Assembly (NCBI GenBank): GCA_036787955.1
Contig: DAIQOI010000003.1
Location: 1 to 64,000 of the forward strand
Length of the DNA: 64,000 nt
DNA from: UBA2336 sp036787955
GTDB taxonomy: Bacteria > Bacteroidota > Bacteroidia > Cytophagales > Cyclobacteriaceae
Direction: 5' to 3'
Shown here: one piece after another, positions 1-8,210 of the stretch
Layout of the letters: each line of letters opens with the position of its first letter
Position numbering within the stretch: position 1 is the stretch's first letter
Made by a program: the position numbers and the translations under genes
Notes under the pieces: model-generated
Database searches by the model: none
Seen by the model: the letters and a program-made list of their open reading frames with translations, nothing else
Told to the model about the DNA's origin: nothing

Positions 1-38
1 CCCGCCTCTCTCATTGCTCTCTTATCACTACTTTCACT

Positions 39-311
39 ATGAAAGCGCTGGTACTTGCTGCAAGCCTCATCGCCCTTCATGCTCCGGTGTACAACGAGGA
101 TGAAATAGAGTTGGTATGTGTGCGAAAACAAATGGCCGCAAACATATGCCATTACAATTTCCTCATTAACGGCATGCCGCACCGCTACCTGGACAATGGT
201 TGCCGAGAAAACCGTGAAAGTGTTATCAAAAAAGCACGCGAAGGTAAGCTGGCGCTCGCCAAAGACTGGAAAATAGACTGCCCGGGAAAACCGGATAAAC
301 CGGAAAACTAA
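39..311 (+). CDS. small secreted hypothetical protein (possibly 5'-partial)
   Basis: Encodes 90 residues with a hydrophobic N-terminus (about residues 2-15) that looks like a short export signal, then a polar, Lys-rich body with cysteines at 27, 37, 54 and 80. I do not recognise a family. The frame has no stop between the window edge and this ATG, so the gene could begin further upstream outside the window; the signal-like N-terminus favours this start. It converges on the T9SS dehydrogenase gene with only two bases between the stop codons. Function unknown. Confidence 0.45.
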   Translation: MKALVLAASLIALHAPVYNEDEIELVCVRKQMAANICHYNFLINGMPHRYLDNGCRENRESVIKKAREGKLALAKDWKIDCPGKPDKPEN

Positions 312-313
312 AT

Positions 314-2944
314 TCAGTTACCCGCCCCGATCTTAATAAACCGGTGCGTTTCCGTACCGCTCAATCCGTTGAGGCGTAACAGATAAATTCCTTCGGGCAG
401 ATGTTCAGCCTGAACGGTCTCTTTTACTTTTTCTAACACCCCCGATTGCACCGTATTTCCTTTTGATGAGATGATTTGCCACGAGCACGGCAGGGCAGGC
501 ACTTCTACCGTAAAAGCAGAGTACACCGGATTCGGATAAATACTGCTATGTTCTGTAAGGGGGTAAAGCTGCTTCTTTGGCACTATCTGTTTGGGGATAA
601 TACTGCTTTGCCAGTACAACCGAATAACTGCGCCACCACCATCTTCAAAATACATAAGCGTGATCGGATAAGTGCGGCCACTTTGGAGATAGATACTTCC
701 GCTCCATTCTGTTGGCGGCTGGGGTATCCAGGCGTCAATGATGTTCTGGTTGTTGACATACAAACGCACCCCATCATCGCTTACCGCAGAGAATGTATAG
801 GTATCGGTAAAAGGTACTTCAATGCTTCCCTGCCATTTCACAGAAAAATTGTCGGTGTTAATGATTCCCGGAATAGGCGAGCCCCCACCCCAGTCGAAGT
901 AAATGACGGAATCAATACGCGTGAAGTTGGGCGAGCCGTTAAACGACCGGCTCTGGTTGTAATACCGGCCCACCAGGCCCGTGCCGTTGCCAAAGGGTGT
1001 GGGGATGAAGGTTGCTACAAAATTCTCATTGCCGGCAACGTCAAATGCAAAAGTGCGGCTTGTGCCGGTATTCCATCGGCTAAAAACAAAATATGCATGG
1101 GCAGAAACCTGGCTTGCCGGTGCCTCAACAACTCGGGTTATACCTTTTACACTGGTAATGGTTACCGGTGTTGCTACCGGCTGCCCGTCCAGCAGCAGGG
1201 TTAATCCCGAAGGTTCTGTATTGAGGCTAAACTGTGTTTTTACCGGAAGCACATCGCGATAAACCGTGCGGGTCAGTCCTTCGCTGTCGGTGGCGGTTAA
1301 ATAAATCCGGTACCACACGTTGTCATCGGTTTCGCCTATTCGCGGTATCAGGTACTCGCCTGCTGCAAGGCCCGTTGTGAGGGGCAGTGCCGGGTGGTAA
1401 TGATCGGCATGATGGAAATCAATTTTCCAGGTGAGCTGTGCCGGATTCAGGGGGCCATCTTCTGCATCGGTGGCTGAACCGGCAAAATGCAAAGTTGTGC
1501 CGGCTTCATAAAGCGCGCCTTCGGCCGGCAGGGCAATGACAGGTTGTGGGCGTGTATTGGAGGTTACAGTCAGCTCGGCTGCTTCACTTACCGCATTTCC
1601 CAAAGGGTTGCTCACCACACAGTAAATCAAAGCACCATTGTCGGCCGGTGCAACATTGCTGATTTCCAGTTGTGACGAATTGCTTCCGACGGGAGTGTCG
1701 TTTTTAAACCACTGGTAATGAAGTGGTGCCTGCCCGAATGCAGTGATGGAGAAGAGAGCGCTTTCACCGGTCACAGCCGTATAGGGCTGTGGCTGCCGCC
1801 CGATAAACGGGGCGCCTGAGCCGGTATAAGTAACTTTCCATAACGACCCGTCGGCTGTACTGGTGTTGTCCTCGGGCGAACCACCACCCATGCCTGCCCG
1901 CTGCAGATAATACAGATGACCGGCGCTGTTTACAGCAAAAGCAAGCGGGCGGTTAATGCCCGTGGCAAAGGGTTGCAGGGTGCCGCTTATCGGATCCAGA
2001 TACCGGATGTAGCCTTCGCAATAGTCGGCAAAGAAAAATTTTCCGTGATAGTCCGGAGGAAAAGAAGGAAGGGAAGGGTTGTAAAAAGCGGCTCCAATCA
2101 CCGAGCACCCTTCAGCATGCGTATAGGCATAAAACGGATCTGTGTAGTTGGGCGGAGGTGTTTGACTGGTGCGGGGTCCTTCAATCAGCGGCCAGCCGTA
2201 GTTGCGGCCGGGCAGGATGTCGTTCACCTCTTCCCAGGTTTCCTGCCCCACATCGCAGGCAAAGATTCGCCCCGTTCCGGGCTGAATATCCATGGAGAAG
2301 GGATTCCGCAAACCCAACGCATAAATCAGTTTGTAAATACCGGTAAAGGAAGGATCGCTGCTAAAGGGGTTGTCGGCCGGTACGCTGCCATCTTTGTTCA
2401 TGCGAAGTATTTTACCTAGCAGGCTGTTTTTCGACTGGGCAGCGGCCGGGTTGGCGCCATCGCCCGTGGAAACATACAATTTGCCATCCGGGCCAAAGGC
2501 CATATCGCCACCGTTGTGGATGCTCCCGCTCATCACGTCTAGTTCGAGCAATATTACCTCGCTTCCGGGTAGCGTAACATTTCCATTAGCCGTGAACCGG
2601 CTGATGCGGTTGCGGTTGGTATTTTTTACTGTATAAAAGACGTAATAGTAATTGTTCTGTTCAAAGTCAGGGTCAAGCACCATGTGGCCAAGGCCGCGTT
2701 CATTGAAATTATCCACCTGGCTGCTGATGTCAAGGAAGGTGTTGGGCAACAGCTGGTCGTTTTCCACCACAAAGATTTTCCCGCTTTTGATAGTAATAAA
2801 TATGCGGTTGTCGGGAGCGATAACCAAGTCGGTGGGGTCCAAACCACCGGCAATCTCCCGGGCTACAAATCCCGGCGGAAGCACCTGTGCCAGTACCGTG
2901 ATTGCCGGAATAAAACATATGAAATTTCGCAGAAGATACTTCAT
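314..2944 (-). CDS. T9SS-secreted PQQ-dependent sugar dehydrogenase with Ig-like and PA14 domains
   Basis: An 876-residue exported multidomain protein. After a signal peptide (about 1-20), residues 25-370 form a glucose/sorbosone dehydrogenase six-bladed propeller, recognisable from phrases such as LAFAVNSAGHLYYLQ and GLRNPFSMDIQPGTG. An Ig-like domain follows (about 380-460, with YQWFKND), then a linker of beta-rich repeats, then a PA14 carbohydrate-binding domain (about 655-790, with GLVGRYYN and SDDGVRLYVNN). The last 80 residues are a type A T9SS sorting domain (IYPNPV start, LPEGIYLLRL near the end), which implies export by the type IX system and likely surface attachment. It probably oxidises a sugar or sugar polymer end at the cell surface; the substrate cannot be read from the sequence. 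Its start overlaps the end of the upstream plsC gene by four bases, so the two are probably co-transcribed. Confidence 0.85.
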   Translation of the reverse strand: MKYLLRNFICFIPAITVLAQVLPPGFVAREIAGGLDPTDLVIAPDNRIFITIKSGKIFVVENDQLLPNTFLDISSQVDNFNERGLGHMVLDPDFEQNNYYYVFYTVKNTNRNRISRFTANGNVTLPGSEVILLELDVMSGSIHNGGDMAFGPDGKLYVSTGDGANPAAAQSKNSLLGKILRMNKDGSVPADNPFSSDPSFTGIYKLIYALGLRNPFSMDIQPGTGRIFACDVGQETWEEVNDILPGRNYGWPLIEGPRTSQTPPPNYTDPFYAYTHAEGCSVIGAAFYNPSLPSFPPDYHGKFFFADYCEGYIRYLDPISGTLQPFATGINRPLAFAVNSAGHLYYLQRAGMGGGSPEDNTSTADGSLWKVTYTGSGAPFIGRQPQPYTAVTGESALFSITAFGQAPLHYQWFKNDTPVGSNSSQLEISNVAPADNGALIYCVVSNPLGNAVSEAAELTVTSNTRPQPVIALPAEGALYEAGTTLHFAGSATDAEDGPLNPAQLTWKIDFHHADHYHPALPLTTGLAAGEYLIPRIGETDDNVWYRIYLTATDSEGLTRTVYRDVLPVKTQFSLNTEPSGLTLLLDGQPVATPVTITSVKGITRVVEAPASQVSAHAYFVFSRWNTGTSRTFAFDVAGNENFVATFIPTPFGNGTGLVGRYYNQSRSFNGSPNFTRIDSVIYFDWGGGSPIPGIINTDNFSVKWQGSIEVPFTDTYTFSAVSDDGVRLYVNNQNIIDAWIPQPPTEWSGSIYLQSGRTYPITLMYFEDGGGAVIRLYWQSSIIPKQIVPKKQLYPLTEHSSIYPNPVYSAFTVEVPALPCSWQIISSKGNTVQSGVLEKVKETVQAEHLPEGIYLLRLNGLSGTETHRFIKIGAGN

Positions 2945-3687
2945 GAGGTTGTTCCTGAATGGTGGTTCAACAGCATAGCTTTCATCACCTCGAAGGTACG
3001 GTTTTTTAGGGCGGTGAGGTCATCTTGTTGAAATCCCTGTACATCAATAGGCTTACCCGCAATTATAGAGATGGTACCCGGCCGAATCTGCAGTTTTCCG
3101 GGAGGCATCAGTTGTGCAGCACCAGTCACCACAACCGGTATAATGGGTGTTTGGGTTTCGATAGCCAGCCGAAAAGCACCATTCCTGAACGGCTGCAGCA
3201 ACTCGCGGGTGCGGTTCTGAGTACCTTCTGCAAAAATCAGCATCGAGATGCCTTTGTTAAGAATAGCCCGGGCCTGCTCTACACTTTGCTTCCGGCTTTC
3301 GGCATGGCTGCGGTCTACCACAACCGTGGCGGCCCGGACGATCAGACCAAATCCCGGAATTTTTAACAGTTCTTTTTTGGCTATGGGCCTGAATTCGCCT
3401 GGTATGAGCAGCCTCAGTCCAGGCACGTCAAGAAACGAAGTGTGATTGCTTACATAAATGAATGCCTGGCGCTGCACAATATTTTCTCTGCCGGTTATCC
3501 GGTAGCGGATAAAAGTAAGCTTGCTGAACAGCCACGCCCATAAATACAAGAAACGATAACCAATCCAGGTATACCGGCTGCCGGCCAGGAAAGGAACCAG
3601 GATGAAAGGGAGCAACAAAAACATGGTGGAAAAAAACACCACAACAACCCATATCGTGAAAACGGAAGTAGCAATTCGGTTAACCAT
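2941..3687 (-). CDS. plsC: 1-acyl-sn-glycerol-3-phosphate acyltransferase (PlsC family)
   Basis: A 248-residue member of the lysophospholipid acyltransferase family, which acylates lysophosphatidic acid to phosphatidic acid at the inner membrane. Hydrophobic segments lie at about residues 10-35 and 45-60. The catalytic H-x4-D motif is NHTSFLD (81-87) and the acyl-glycerol-binding block is FAEGTQNR (152-159). Length fits the family. It is transcribed away from mraZ, separated by 233 bases, and its stop overlaps the start of the following secreted dehydrogenase gene. The substrate could be another lysolipid, so the symbol is a family-level call. Confidence 0.8.
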   Translation of the reverse strand: MVNRIATSVFTIWVVVVFFSTMFLLLPFILVPFLAGSRYTWIGYRFLYLWAWLFSKLTFIRYRITGRENIVQRQAFIYVSNHTSFLDVPGLRLLIPGEFRPIAKKELLKIPGFGLIVRAATVVVDRSHAESRKQSVEQARAILNKGISMLIFAEGTQNRTRELLQPFRNGAFRLAIETQTPIIPVVVTGAAQLMPPGKLQIRPGTISIIAGKPIDVQGFQQDDLTALKNRTFEVMKAMLLNHHSGTTS

Positions 3688-3850
3688 TTACCCATCATTA
3701 ATCATTAGCGGCGCTCAAGCTACGGCTTTTGGTAAAAAATGCCCATTGCATTGGTGAGCATCGGTAGTTCCGGGGAAAGGAGGCATAAGGTTTTTTAAGA
3801 TAATCTTTCAAAACGAGGCAAAATCACGGCATTTTAAGAAAAAATGTAAA

Positions 3851-3880
3851 AAAGTGGGTTGAAGTGGTTGAAAGTGGGAA
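3851..3880 (+). promoter_or_regulatory. MraZ operator: three 10-bp phased boxes
   Basis: Three consecutive 10-mers read AAAGTGGGTT (3851), GAAGTGGTTG (3861) and AAAGTGGGAA (3871). The GTGGG/GTGGT cores sit exactly 10 bases apart, the arrangement known for MraZ autoregulation (TGGG-type or AAAGTG-type triple direct repeats on one DNA face). They overlap the mraZ promoter, so binding would repress the dcw operon. Seen directly; the binding role is inferred from the family. Confidence 0.8.
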
Positions 3881-3896
3881 AAAATGTGTATGTTTG
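3868..3896 (+). promoter_or_regulatory. dcw operon promoter (Bacteroidota type)
   Basis: The -7 element TATGTTTG (3889-3896) is a perfect TAnnTTTG match, with a -33-type TTG at 3868-3870, 18 bases upstream. The third MraZ box lies between the two elements. Transcription would begin near 3903, giving a leader of about 18 bases before the mraZ ATG at 3921. Confidence 0.65.
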
Positions 3897-3920
3897 TTCT
3901 AAGAACAACCACTACGTCCG

Positions 3921-4361
3921 ATGACCTTCTTTACCAGCGAATACGAGAGTAAACTCGATGCCAAAGGACGTCTGGTGTTGCCTGCCCGGATCAAATCGCA
4001 ACTACCGGAAGGCGACACGGAGCTGGTTTTGCGCAAAGGTTTTGAGCCTTGCCTCATTGTTTATCCCATTACCGAGTTTAAGAAGGTCTTTGCCCGCATA
4101 TCGGGGCTCAGCGAATTCAACGAAGAGTACCGCACACTGCAACGCAACTTTTTCAGCGGCACGGCCACCGTTGAATTGGACGGTAACGGCCGTATCCTCA
4201 TCCCGAAAAACATGCTTAGCTATGCCCGCATTGACCGCGATGTGATGCTGGTAGGGATGGGTAACAAAGTGGAGATATGGAACCCGGAAGAATATCAGAA
4301 ATACCTGATTCAAAGTCCGGGTGAGCTTTCGAAGCTGGCACAGAAATACCTGGATCAATGA
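3921..4361 (+). CDS. mraZ: transcriptional regulator MraZ
   Basis: A 146-residue protein with the two tandem SpoVT/AbrB-type DNA-binding halves of MraZ, each carrying the DxxGR signature: DAKGR at residues 13-17 and DGNGR at 87-91. MraZ is the first gene of the dcw cluster in most bacteria and represses the cluster by binding repeats in its own promoter. Those repeats are present at 3851-3880. Family length is 140-150. Here the next gene is not rsmH but a four-helix-bundle gene, inserted within the 461-base interval between mraZ and rsmH. Confidence 0.97.
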   Translation: MTFFTSEYESKLDAKGRLVLPARIKSQLPEGDTELVLRKGFEPCLIVYPITEFKKVFARISGLSEFNEEYRTLQRNFFSGTATVELDGNGRILIPKNMLSYARIDRDVMLVGMGNKVEIWNPEEYQKYLIQSPGELSKLAQKYLDQ

Positions 4362-4367
4362 TAGCTG

Positions 4368-4395
4368 CAAGCTTTAGGCTTCAGGCTTCTGGCTA
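4368..4395 (+). repeat. left imperfect inverted repeat flanking four-helix-bundle gene
   Basis: This stretch is built of heptamer-like units (AAGCTTT, AGGCTTC, AGGCTTC, TGGCTAT). It matches the reverse complement of 4760-4787 at about 21 of 28 positions, beginning CAAGCT and continuing through AGGCT and GGCTTC. The pair brackets the 115-residue gene, so the transcript could fold into a long stem with the gene in its loop. Confidence 0.6.
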
Positions 4396-4408
4396 TAAAA
4401 GGATTTGA

Positions 4409-4756
4409 ATGAAAGATTTTAAAAAGTTAATGGTCTGGCAACAAGGAATGGAAATAGTAAATGAAGTTTATAACCTTATCTCCCTGCTTCCACCGGAAGA
4501 GAAATATGGTATGCGCTCTCAGATTATTCGCAGTGCGATCTCTCTACCAGTTAATGTTGCTGAAAGTAGTGCAAAAACAAGCGCAAAGGATTATAAACGA
4601 TACCTTGAAATTGCCCTCGGTTCTTCTTTTGAGCTGGAAACACAGTTGCTTGTTATTAAAAGAAGGAAGTGGCTTAACGATGAGCTCTTGATGGGCTTAT
4701 TGGATTTGGTTCATAGGGAGCAGAAAATGCTTCAATCGTTCATTAAAAAACTGTGA
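4409..4756 (+). CDS. four-helix-bundle protein (23S rRNA intervening-sequence / S23 family)
   Basis: 115 residues with the full family pattern: an N-terminal LMVWQQGMEIVNEVY, then YGMRSQIIRSAISLPVNVAE, then LEIALGSSFELETQL. The family was first seen as the protein encoded by intervening sequences in 23S rRNA of Leptospira and relatives; it is also related to the Avd accessory proteins of diversity-generating retroelements. Most members occur alone and have no known function. This copy interrupts the otherwise standard mraZ-rsmH junction and is flanked by imperfect inverted repeats at 4368-4395 and 4760-4787, which suggests the gene arrived as a small discrete element. No reverse transcriptase or variable repeat is nearby, so a retroelement role is not supported. 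Confidence 0.85.
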   Translation: MKDFKKLMVWQQGMEIVNEVYNLISLLPPEEKYGMRSQIIRSAISLPVNVAESSAKTSAKDYKRYLEIALGSSFELETQLLVIKRRKWLNDELLMGLLDLVHREQKMLQSFIKKL

Positions 4757-4759
4757 CAA

Positions 4760-4787
4760 AGGCCTGAAGCCGGTAGCCTGTAGCTTG
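4760..4787 (-). repeat. right imperfect inverted repeat flanking four-helix-bundle gene
   Basis: Reads GGCCTGAAGCCGGTAGCCTG followed by TAGCTTG. Its reverse complement aligns with 4368-4395 (shared CAAGCT, AGGCT, GGCTTC blocks). It begins four bases after the stop codon of the four-helix-bundle gene. Confidence 0.6.
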
Positions 4788-4822
4788 TGTTCAGTAATAG
4801 GGTTGAAACCTGATTCAATAAT

Positions 4823-5734
4823 ATGAAGTCGCTCAGCTACCACCAGCCCGTCCTGTTAAAGGAATCCATTGAAGGGCTCAGCATCAGGCCGGATGGCATC
4901 TACGTAGATGCCACCTTTGGTGGTGGCGGGCACAGCCGGGCCATACTGGAAAAACTTACTACCGGCAGGCTGATAGCCTTCGACCAGGATGAGGATGCCA
5001 GACGTGAGGCTGAACATATCACCCATCGTTCTTTTACATTTTGTCATGCCAACTTCAGACACCTGAAAAGGTTTCTGGACTGGCACGGAGTAAACAAAGT
5101 GCACGGCATACTGGCCGACCTGGGCGTATCATCGCACCAGTTTGACCAAGCTGTGCGCGGCTTTTCCATCCGCCATGATGGCCCGCTGGATATGCGCATG
5201 GACAGGTGCAACCCACTGACGGCTGCACACATTGTGAATGAATATTCACCCGATGAGTTGCAGCACATGTTCAGCCGCTATGGCGAAGTGCGGAATGCAC
5301 GTACGGTAGCGCTTGCCATCGCTAAAGCCCGTGCAGAGACAGCCATCCAATCAACCGGCAGGCTGGTGGAAGTGCTCAGGCCGTTTGCTCCGAAGAAAAA
5401 AGAAAACCAATACTTCGCCCAGGTGTTTCAGGCGCTGCGCATCGAGGTAAACGATGAATTGAAAGCGCTTGAAGATTTTTTGCACCAGGCGGGCGAAGTG
5501 CTGCTGCCGGGAGGAAGGCTGGTGGTGCTCTCGTATCACTCGCTGGAAGACCGGTTGGTAAAAAATTTTATTGGCAAGGGTACGGCTTGGGGAGAGCCGG
5601 TTAAAGATCTGTACGGCAACGTGCAGAAACCTTTTCGGGCTGTGAACCGAAAGCCGATATGCCCGGATAATGAAGAGATAAAAAGAAACAACCGTGCGCG
5701 CAGCGCCAGGCTGCGCATAGCCGAAAAGATATAA
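4823..5734 (+). CDS. rsmH: 16S rRNA (cytosine(1402)-N(4))-methyltransferase RsmH
   Basis: 303 residues, the usual length of RsmH (MraW), which methylates N4 of C1402 in the 30S P site using S-adenosylmethionine. Starts with YHQPVLLKESIEGL; the SAM-binding loop is DATFGGGGHS (29-38). Further family blocks are GILADLGVSSHQFD, RGFSIRHDGPLDMRMD and LVVLSYHSLEDRLVKNF. It is followed five bases later by the ftsL-like gene, so it is part of the dcw operon. Confidence 0.97.
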   Translation: MKSLSYHQPVLLKESIEGLSIRPDGIYVDATFGGGGHSRAILEKLTTGRLIAFDQDEDARREAEHITHRSFTFCHANFRHLKRFLDWHGVNKVHGILADLGVSSHQFDQAVRGFSIRHDGPLDMRMDRCNPLTAAHIVNEYSPDELQHMFSRYGEVRNARTVALAIAKARAETAIQSTGRLVEVLRPFAPKKKENQYFAQVFQALRIEVNDELKALEDFLHQAGEVLLPGGRLVVLSYHSLEDRLVKNFIGKGTAWGEPVKDLYGNVQKPFRAVNRKPICPDNEEIKRNNRARSARLRIAEKI

Positions 5735-5739
5735 CAGGT

Positions 5740-6120
5740 ATGAATGGCAACACCATACGTGTACAACAGGTAAAAAACGGATCGGTTCGATCCGGCAAGG
5801 GCTTGTTTGCCTGGCTTGAGAAAAAGCTGGGACTCGAGGTTTATCTGGCAGAAGGCTTTCCTGTTCAATATCTGCCCAAAGTGGGCTTTGTTGTGGCGCT
5901 GAGCATTTTTTATATCGGTAACACGCATAAGGCTGAGCGCACCGTCCGTGCCATTAACGAGTTGCAGGCCGAAGTGGAAGACCTTCGTGCCGATTACATC
6001 ACTGCCAAATCCGAGTTGATGTTCGCCAGCAAGCAAAGCGAAGTAGCGCGCAAAGTGGCTTCGCTCGGCCTGAAAGAAAGCCAGACCCCACCCTTCAAAA
6101 TAGTGGTGAAAGAAGAATGA
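5740..6120 (+). CDS. ftsL: FtsL-like cell division protein
   Basis: 126 residues with the bitopic FtsL layout: a cytoplasmic N-terminus (1-44), one membrane segment (about 45-61) and a short periplasmic coiled coil (about 62-105, rich in E/A/L heptads). FtsL sequence is poorly conserved, so the call rests on topology and on its position between rsmH and the ftsI-type PBP, where ftsL sits in dcw clusters. It would bridge FtsQ and FtsI/FtsW at the septum. Its stop overlaps the start of the next gene by four bases. Confidence 0.75.
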   Translation: MNGNTIRVQQVKNGSVRSGKGLFAWLEKKLGLEVYLAEGFPVQYLPKVGFVVALSIFYIGNTHKAERTVRAINELQAEVEDLRADYITAKSELMFASKQSEVARKVASLGLKESQTPPFKIVVKEE

Positions 6121-8210
6121 ACATCAAGCAGTCCATATTGCTTCGTGTACGGCTTGCCTTTTTGGCGGTATTGCTCTTTGCGCTGGCAGTGGTGGGGCGT
6201 ATCGCACACATACAGATAGTTGAGGGCGATAAATGGATTGCCATGGGCGAGGCCACCATGTTCGATTACCGCAAGGTGAAAGCCACGCGCGGTAATATTT
6301 ACTCCGACAACGGCAGCCTGCTGGCTACTTCCCTGCCTTTTTACAAAGTTGCATTTGATGCCACCCTGCCCAGAAACGACATATTTTATAATGAAGTGGA
6401 TTCTCTGGCCCTACTGCTCAGCCGCTTTTACAAGGATCGCACACCAACCGAATACAAACGAATGCTCGTAGATGCCCGCAAGCAGGGCAGGCAGTATATT
6501 ATCATCAACCGCAAACAAATTGATTACCAGGATAAGAAAATGATGGAGACCTGGCCTCTCTTTCGCGAAGGACGATACCGCGGGGGAGTGATTTTTGAAA
6601 AGATGGATGTACGCTATCGACCGTTTGCAGGACTGAGCCGCAGAACAATAGGTTTTGTAAATGAGGAAAACAAGGGTGCCGGGCTGGAATACAGTTTTAA
6701 CAAATATCTCGCAGGGCAGGATGGCTATGCTTATTACCAGAAAATTGCCGGGGGCATCTGGAAACCCGTTTATGATGCCAACAACGTAAAGGCAATCAAC
6801 GGCCTGGATATTCACACCACCCTTGATGTAAACCTGCAGGATGTAGCCGAAACAGCCCTGTATAAAGCAATGGTTCAGCATCGTGCCGATGATGGTCTTG
6901 TTGTAGTCATGGAGGTACAAACCGGTGAGGTAAAAGCCATCAGCAACCTGAGCCATGATGGCAACGGACATTATTATGAAAAATTCAACTTTGCCACAGG
7001 TGGCTTGTTTGAACCGGGTTCAACATTCAAGCTCGTTACGCTCATCGCCTTGCTGGAAGACAGCCCCGTGAAACTTACCGACTCGGTTGACACCGGTAAC
7101 GGAGAGATGATTTTTCATAAAAAATATAAAGTGCGCGACCATGAAGAAGGCGGTTTGGGCCGGGTAACCGTGCGCGAAGCGTTCGAGCATTCATCCAACG
7201 TGGCCATGGCCCGCCTTACCGATGAATATTTTGGAAAAAACCCGATGCGGTTTGTGCAACACATTGAACGGCTCAAACTCAACAAGCCGCTGGGTATTCA
7301 GATAGCAGGCGAGCCTGAACCCCGCTTTACTTTTCCGGGGCAAAAGGGGTGGAGTGGTATCAGCCTTCCGTGGATGGCCTATGGTTATGGATTCGAAATA
7401 ACACCGTTGCATACACTGGCTTTGTATAACGCAGTGGCCAATGATGGCAAAATGATAAAACCGCTGTTCGTGCGCGCTGTAAGCAAAGCCGATGCCACGG
7501 TTGAACGCTTCCGCACGGAAAGCATGGTAGATAAAATCTGCTCAAACAAAACATTGCGGCAGTTGCAGCAGCTTTTGGAAGGCGTGGTCGAAAACGGCAC
7601 CGCCCGCAATATACGCGGCACACACTATCGCATTGCCGGAAAAACCGGAACGGCTCAGATTCTCGAAAACGGACAATACACAAAAAAATATATCACCTCG
7701 TTTGTGGGATACTTTCCGGCACATCAGCCGCGCTATTCGGCTATTGTACTTATACGCAACCCGCGTGGCTGGCAGCAATACGGAAGCAGCGTGGCTGCAC
7801 CTGTATTCAAGGAAATAGCCGATAATATTTATGCCCGCGACCTGCGCATCCATACGGCCATGGAGTTTGTACCGTACCATGAGCCGGGCACTTTTCCGCT
7901 TATCCGCGGTGGCAAGCTCGATGAGTTGATGGATCTGTCAAACCGCATGGGTATATCTAACCATGCGATGACTGAAGAAGCATGGGTGCGTTCCGTTAAA
8001 AACGGCAACGCAGTAATGTGGAAGAGCGCTGAAATAAATAAAGAACGCGTGCCGGATGTAACAGGGTTTACATTGCGCGATGCCATGTTTTTGCTGGAGG
8101 AGTGCGGATTGACTGTTCTGTTTGAAGGAAACGGACGTGTGCAGAGCCAGTCGGTTGCACCCGGAAGCCGTGCACATAAAGGCAACAGAATTTATCTGAA
8201 ACTGGGTTAA
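6117..8210 (+). CDS. ftsI: division-specific penicillin-binding protein (FtsI/PBP3 type, PASTA domain)
   Basis: 697 residues: one N-terminal membrane anchor (about 9-30), a PBP dimerisation region (about 55-220), a transpeptidase domain and one C-terminal PASTA domain (about 640-697, starting RVPDVTGFTLRDA). The active-site motifs are all present: STFK with the nucleophile Ser302, SSN in HSSNVAM, and KTGT in AGKTGTAQ. The enzyme cross-links septal peptidoglycan and partners FtsW, encoded further down the operon. PASTA-bearing FtsI is usual in Bacteroidota. The stop codon shares one base with the murE start. Confidence 0.95.
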   Translation: MNIKQSILLRVRLAFLAVLLFALAVVGRIAHIQIVEGDKWIAMGEATMFDYRKVKATRGNIYSDNGSLLATSLPFYKVAFDATLPRNDIFYNEVDSLALLLSRFYKDRTPTEYKRMLVDARKQGRQYIIINRKQIDYQDKKMMETWPLFREGRYRGGVIFEKMDVRYRPFAGLSRRTIGFVNEENKGAGLEYSFNKYLAGQDGYAYYQKIAGGIWKPVYDANNVKAINGLDIHTTLDVNLQDVAETALYKAMVQHRADDGLVVVMEVQTGEVKAISNLSHDGNGHYYEKFNFATGGLFEPGSTFKLVTLIALLEDSPVKLTDSVDTGNGEMIFHKKYKVRDHEEGGLGRVTVREAFEHSSNVAMARLTDEYFGKNPMRFVQHIERLKLNKPLGIQIAGEPEPRFTFPGQKGWSGISLPWMAYGYGFEITPLHTLALYNAVANDGKMIKPLFVRAVSKADATVERFRTESMVDKICSNKTLRQLQQLLEGVVENGTARNIRGTHYRIAGKTGTAQILENGQYTKKYITSFVGYFPAHQPRYSAIVLIRNPRGWQQYGSSVAAPVFKEIADNIYARDLRIHTAMEFVPYHEPGTFPLIRGGKLDELMDLSNRMGISNHAMTEEAWVRSVKNGNAVMWKSAEINKERVPDVTGFTLRDAMFLLEECGLTVLFEGNGRVQSQSVAPGSRAHKGNRIYLKLG

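Noticed and set aside
476..1204. 242-codon open frame on the + strand inside the T9SS dehydrogenase gene
   Set aside because: Antisense shadow of a protein with clear domains; composition (many R, C, H) is typical of a reverse-frame artefact.
4362..4795. Diversity-generating retroelement suggested by the Avd-like four-helix-bundle gene
   Set aside because: No reverse transcriptase, template repeat or variable repeat is present in the neighbourhood.
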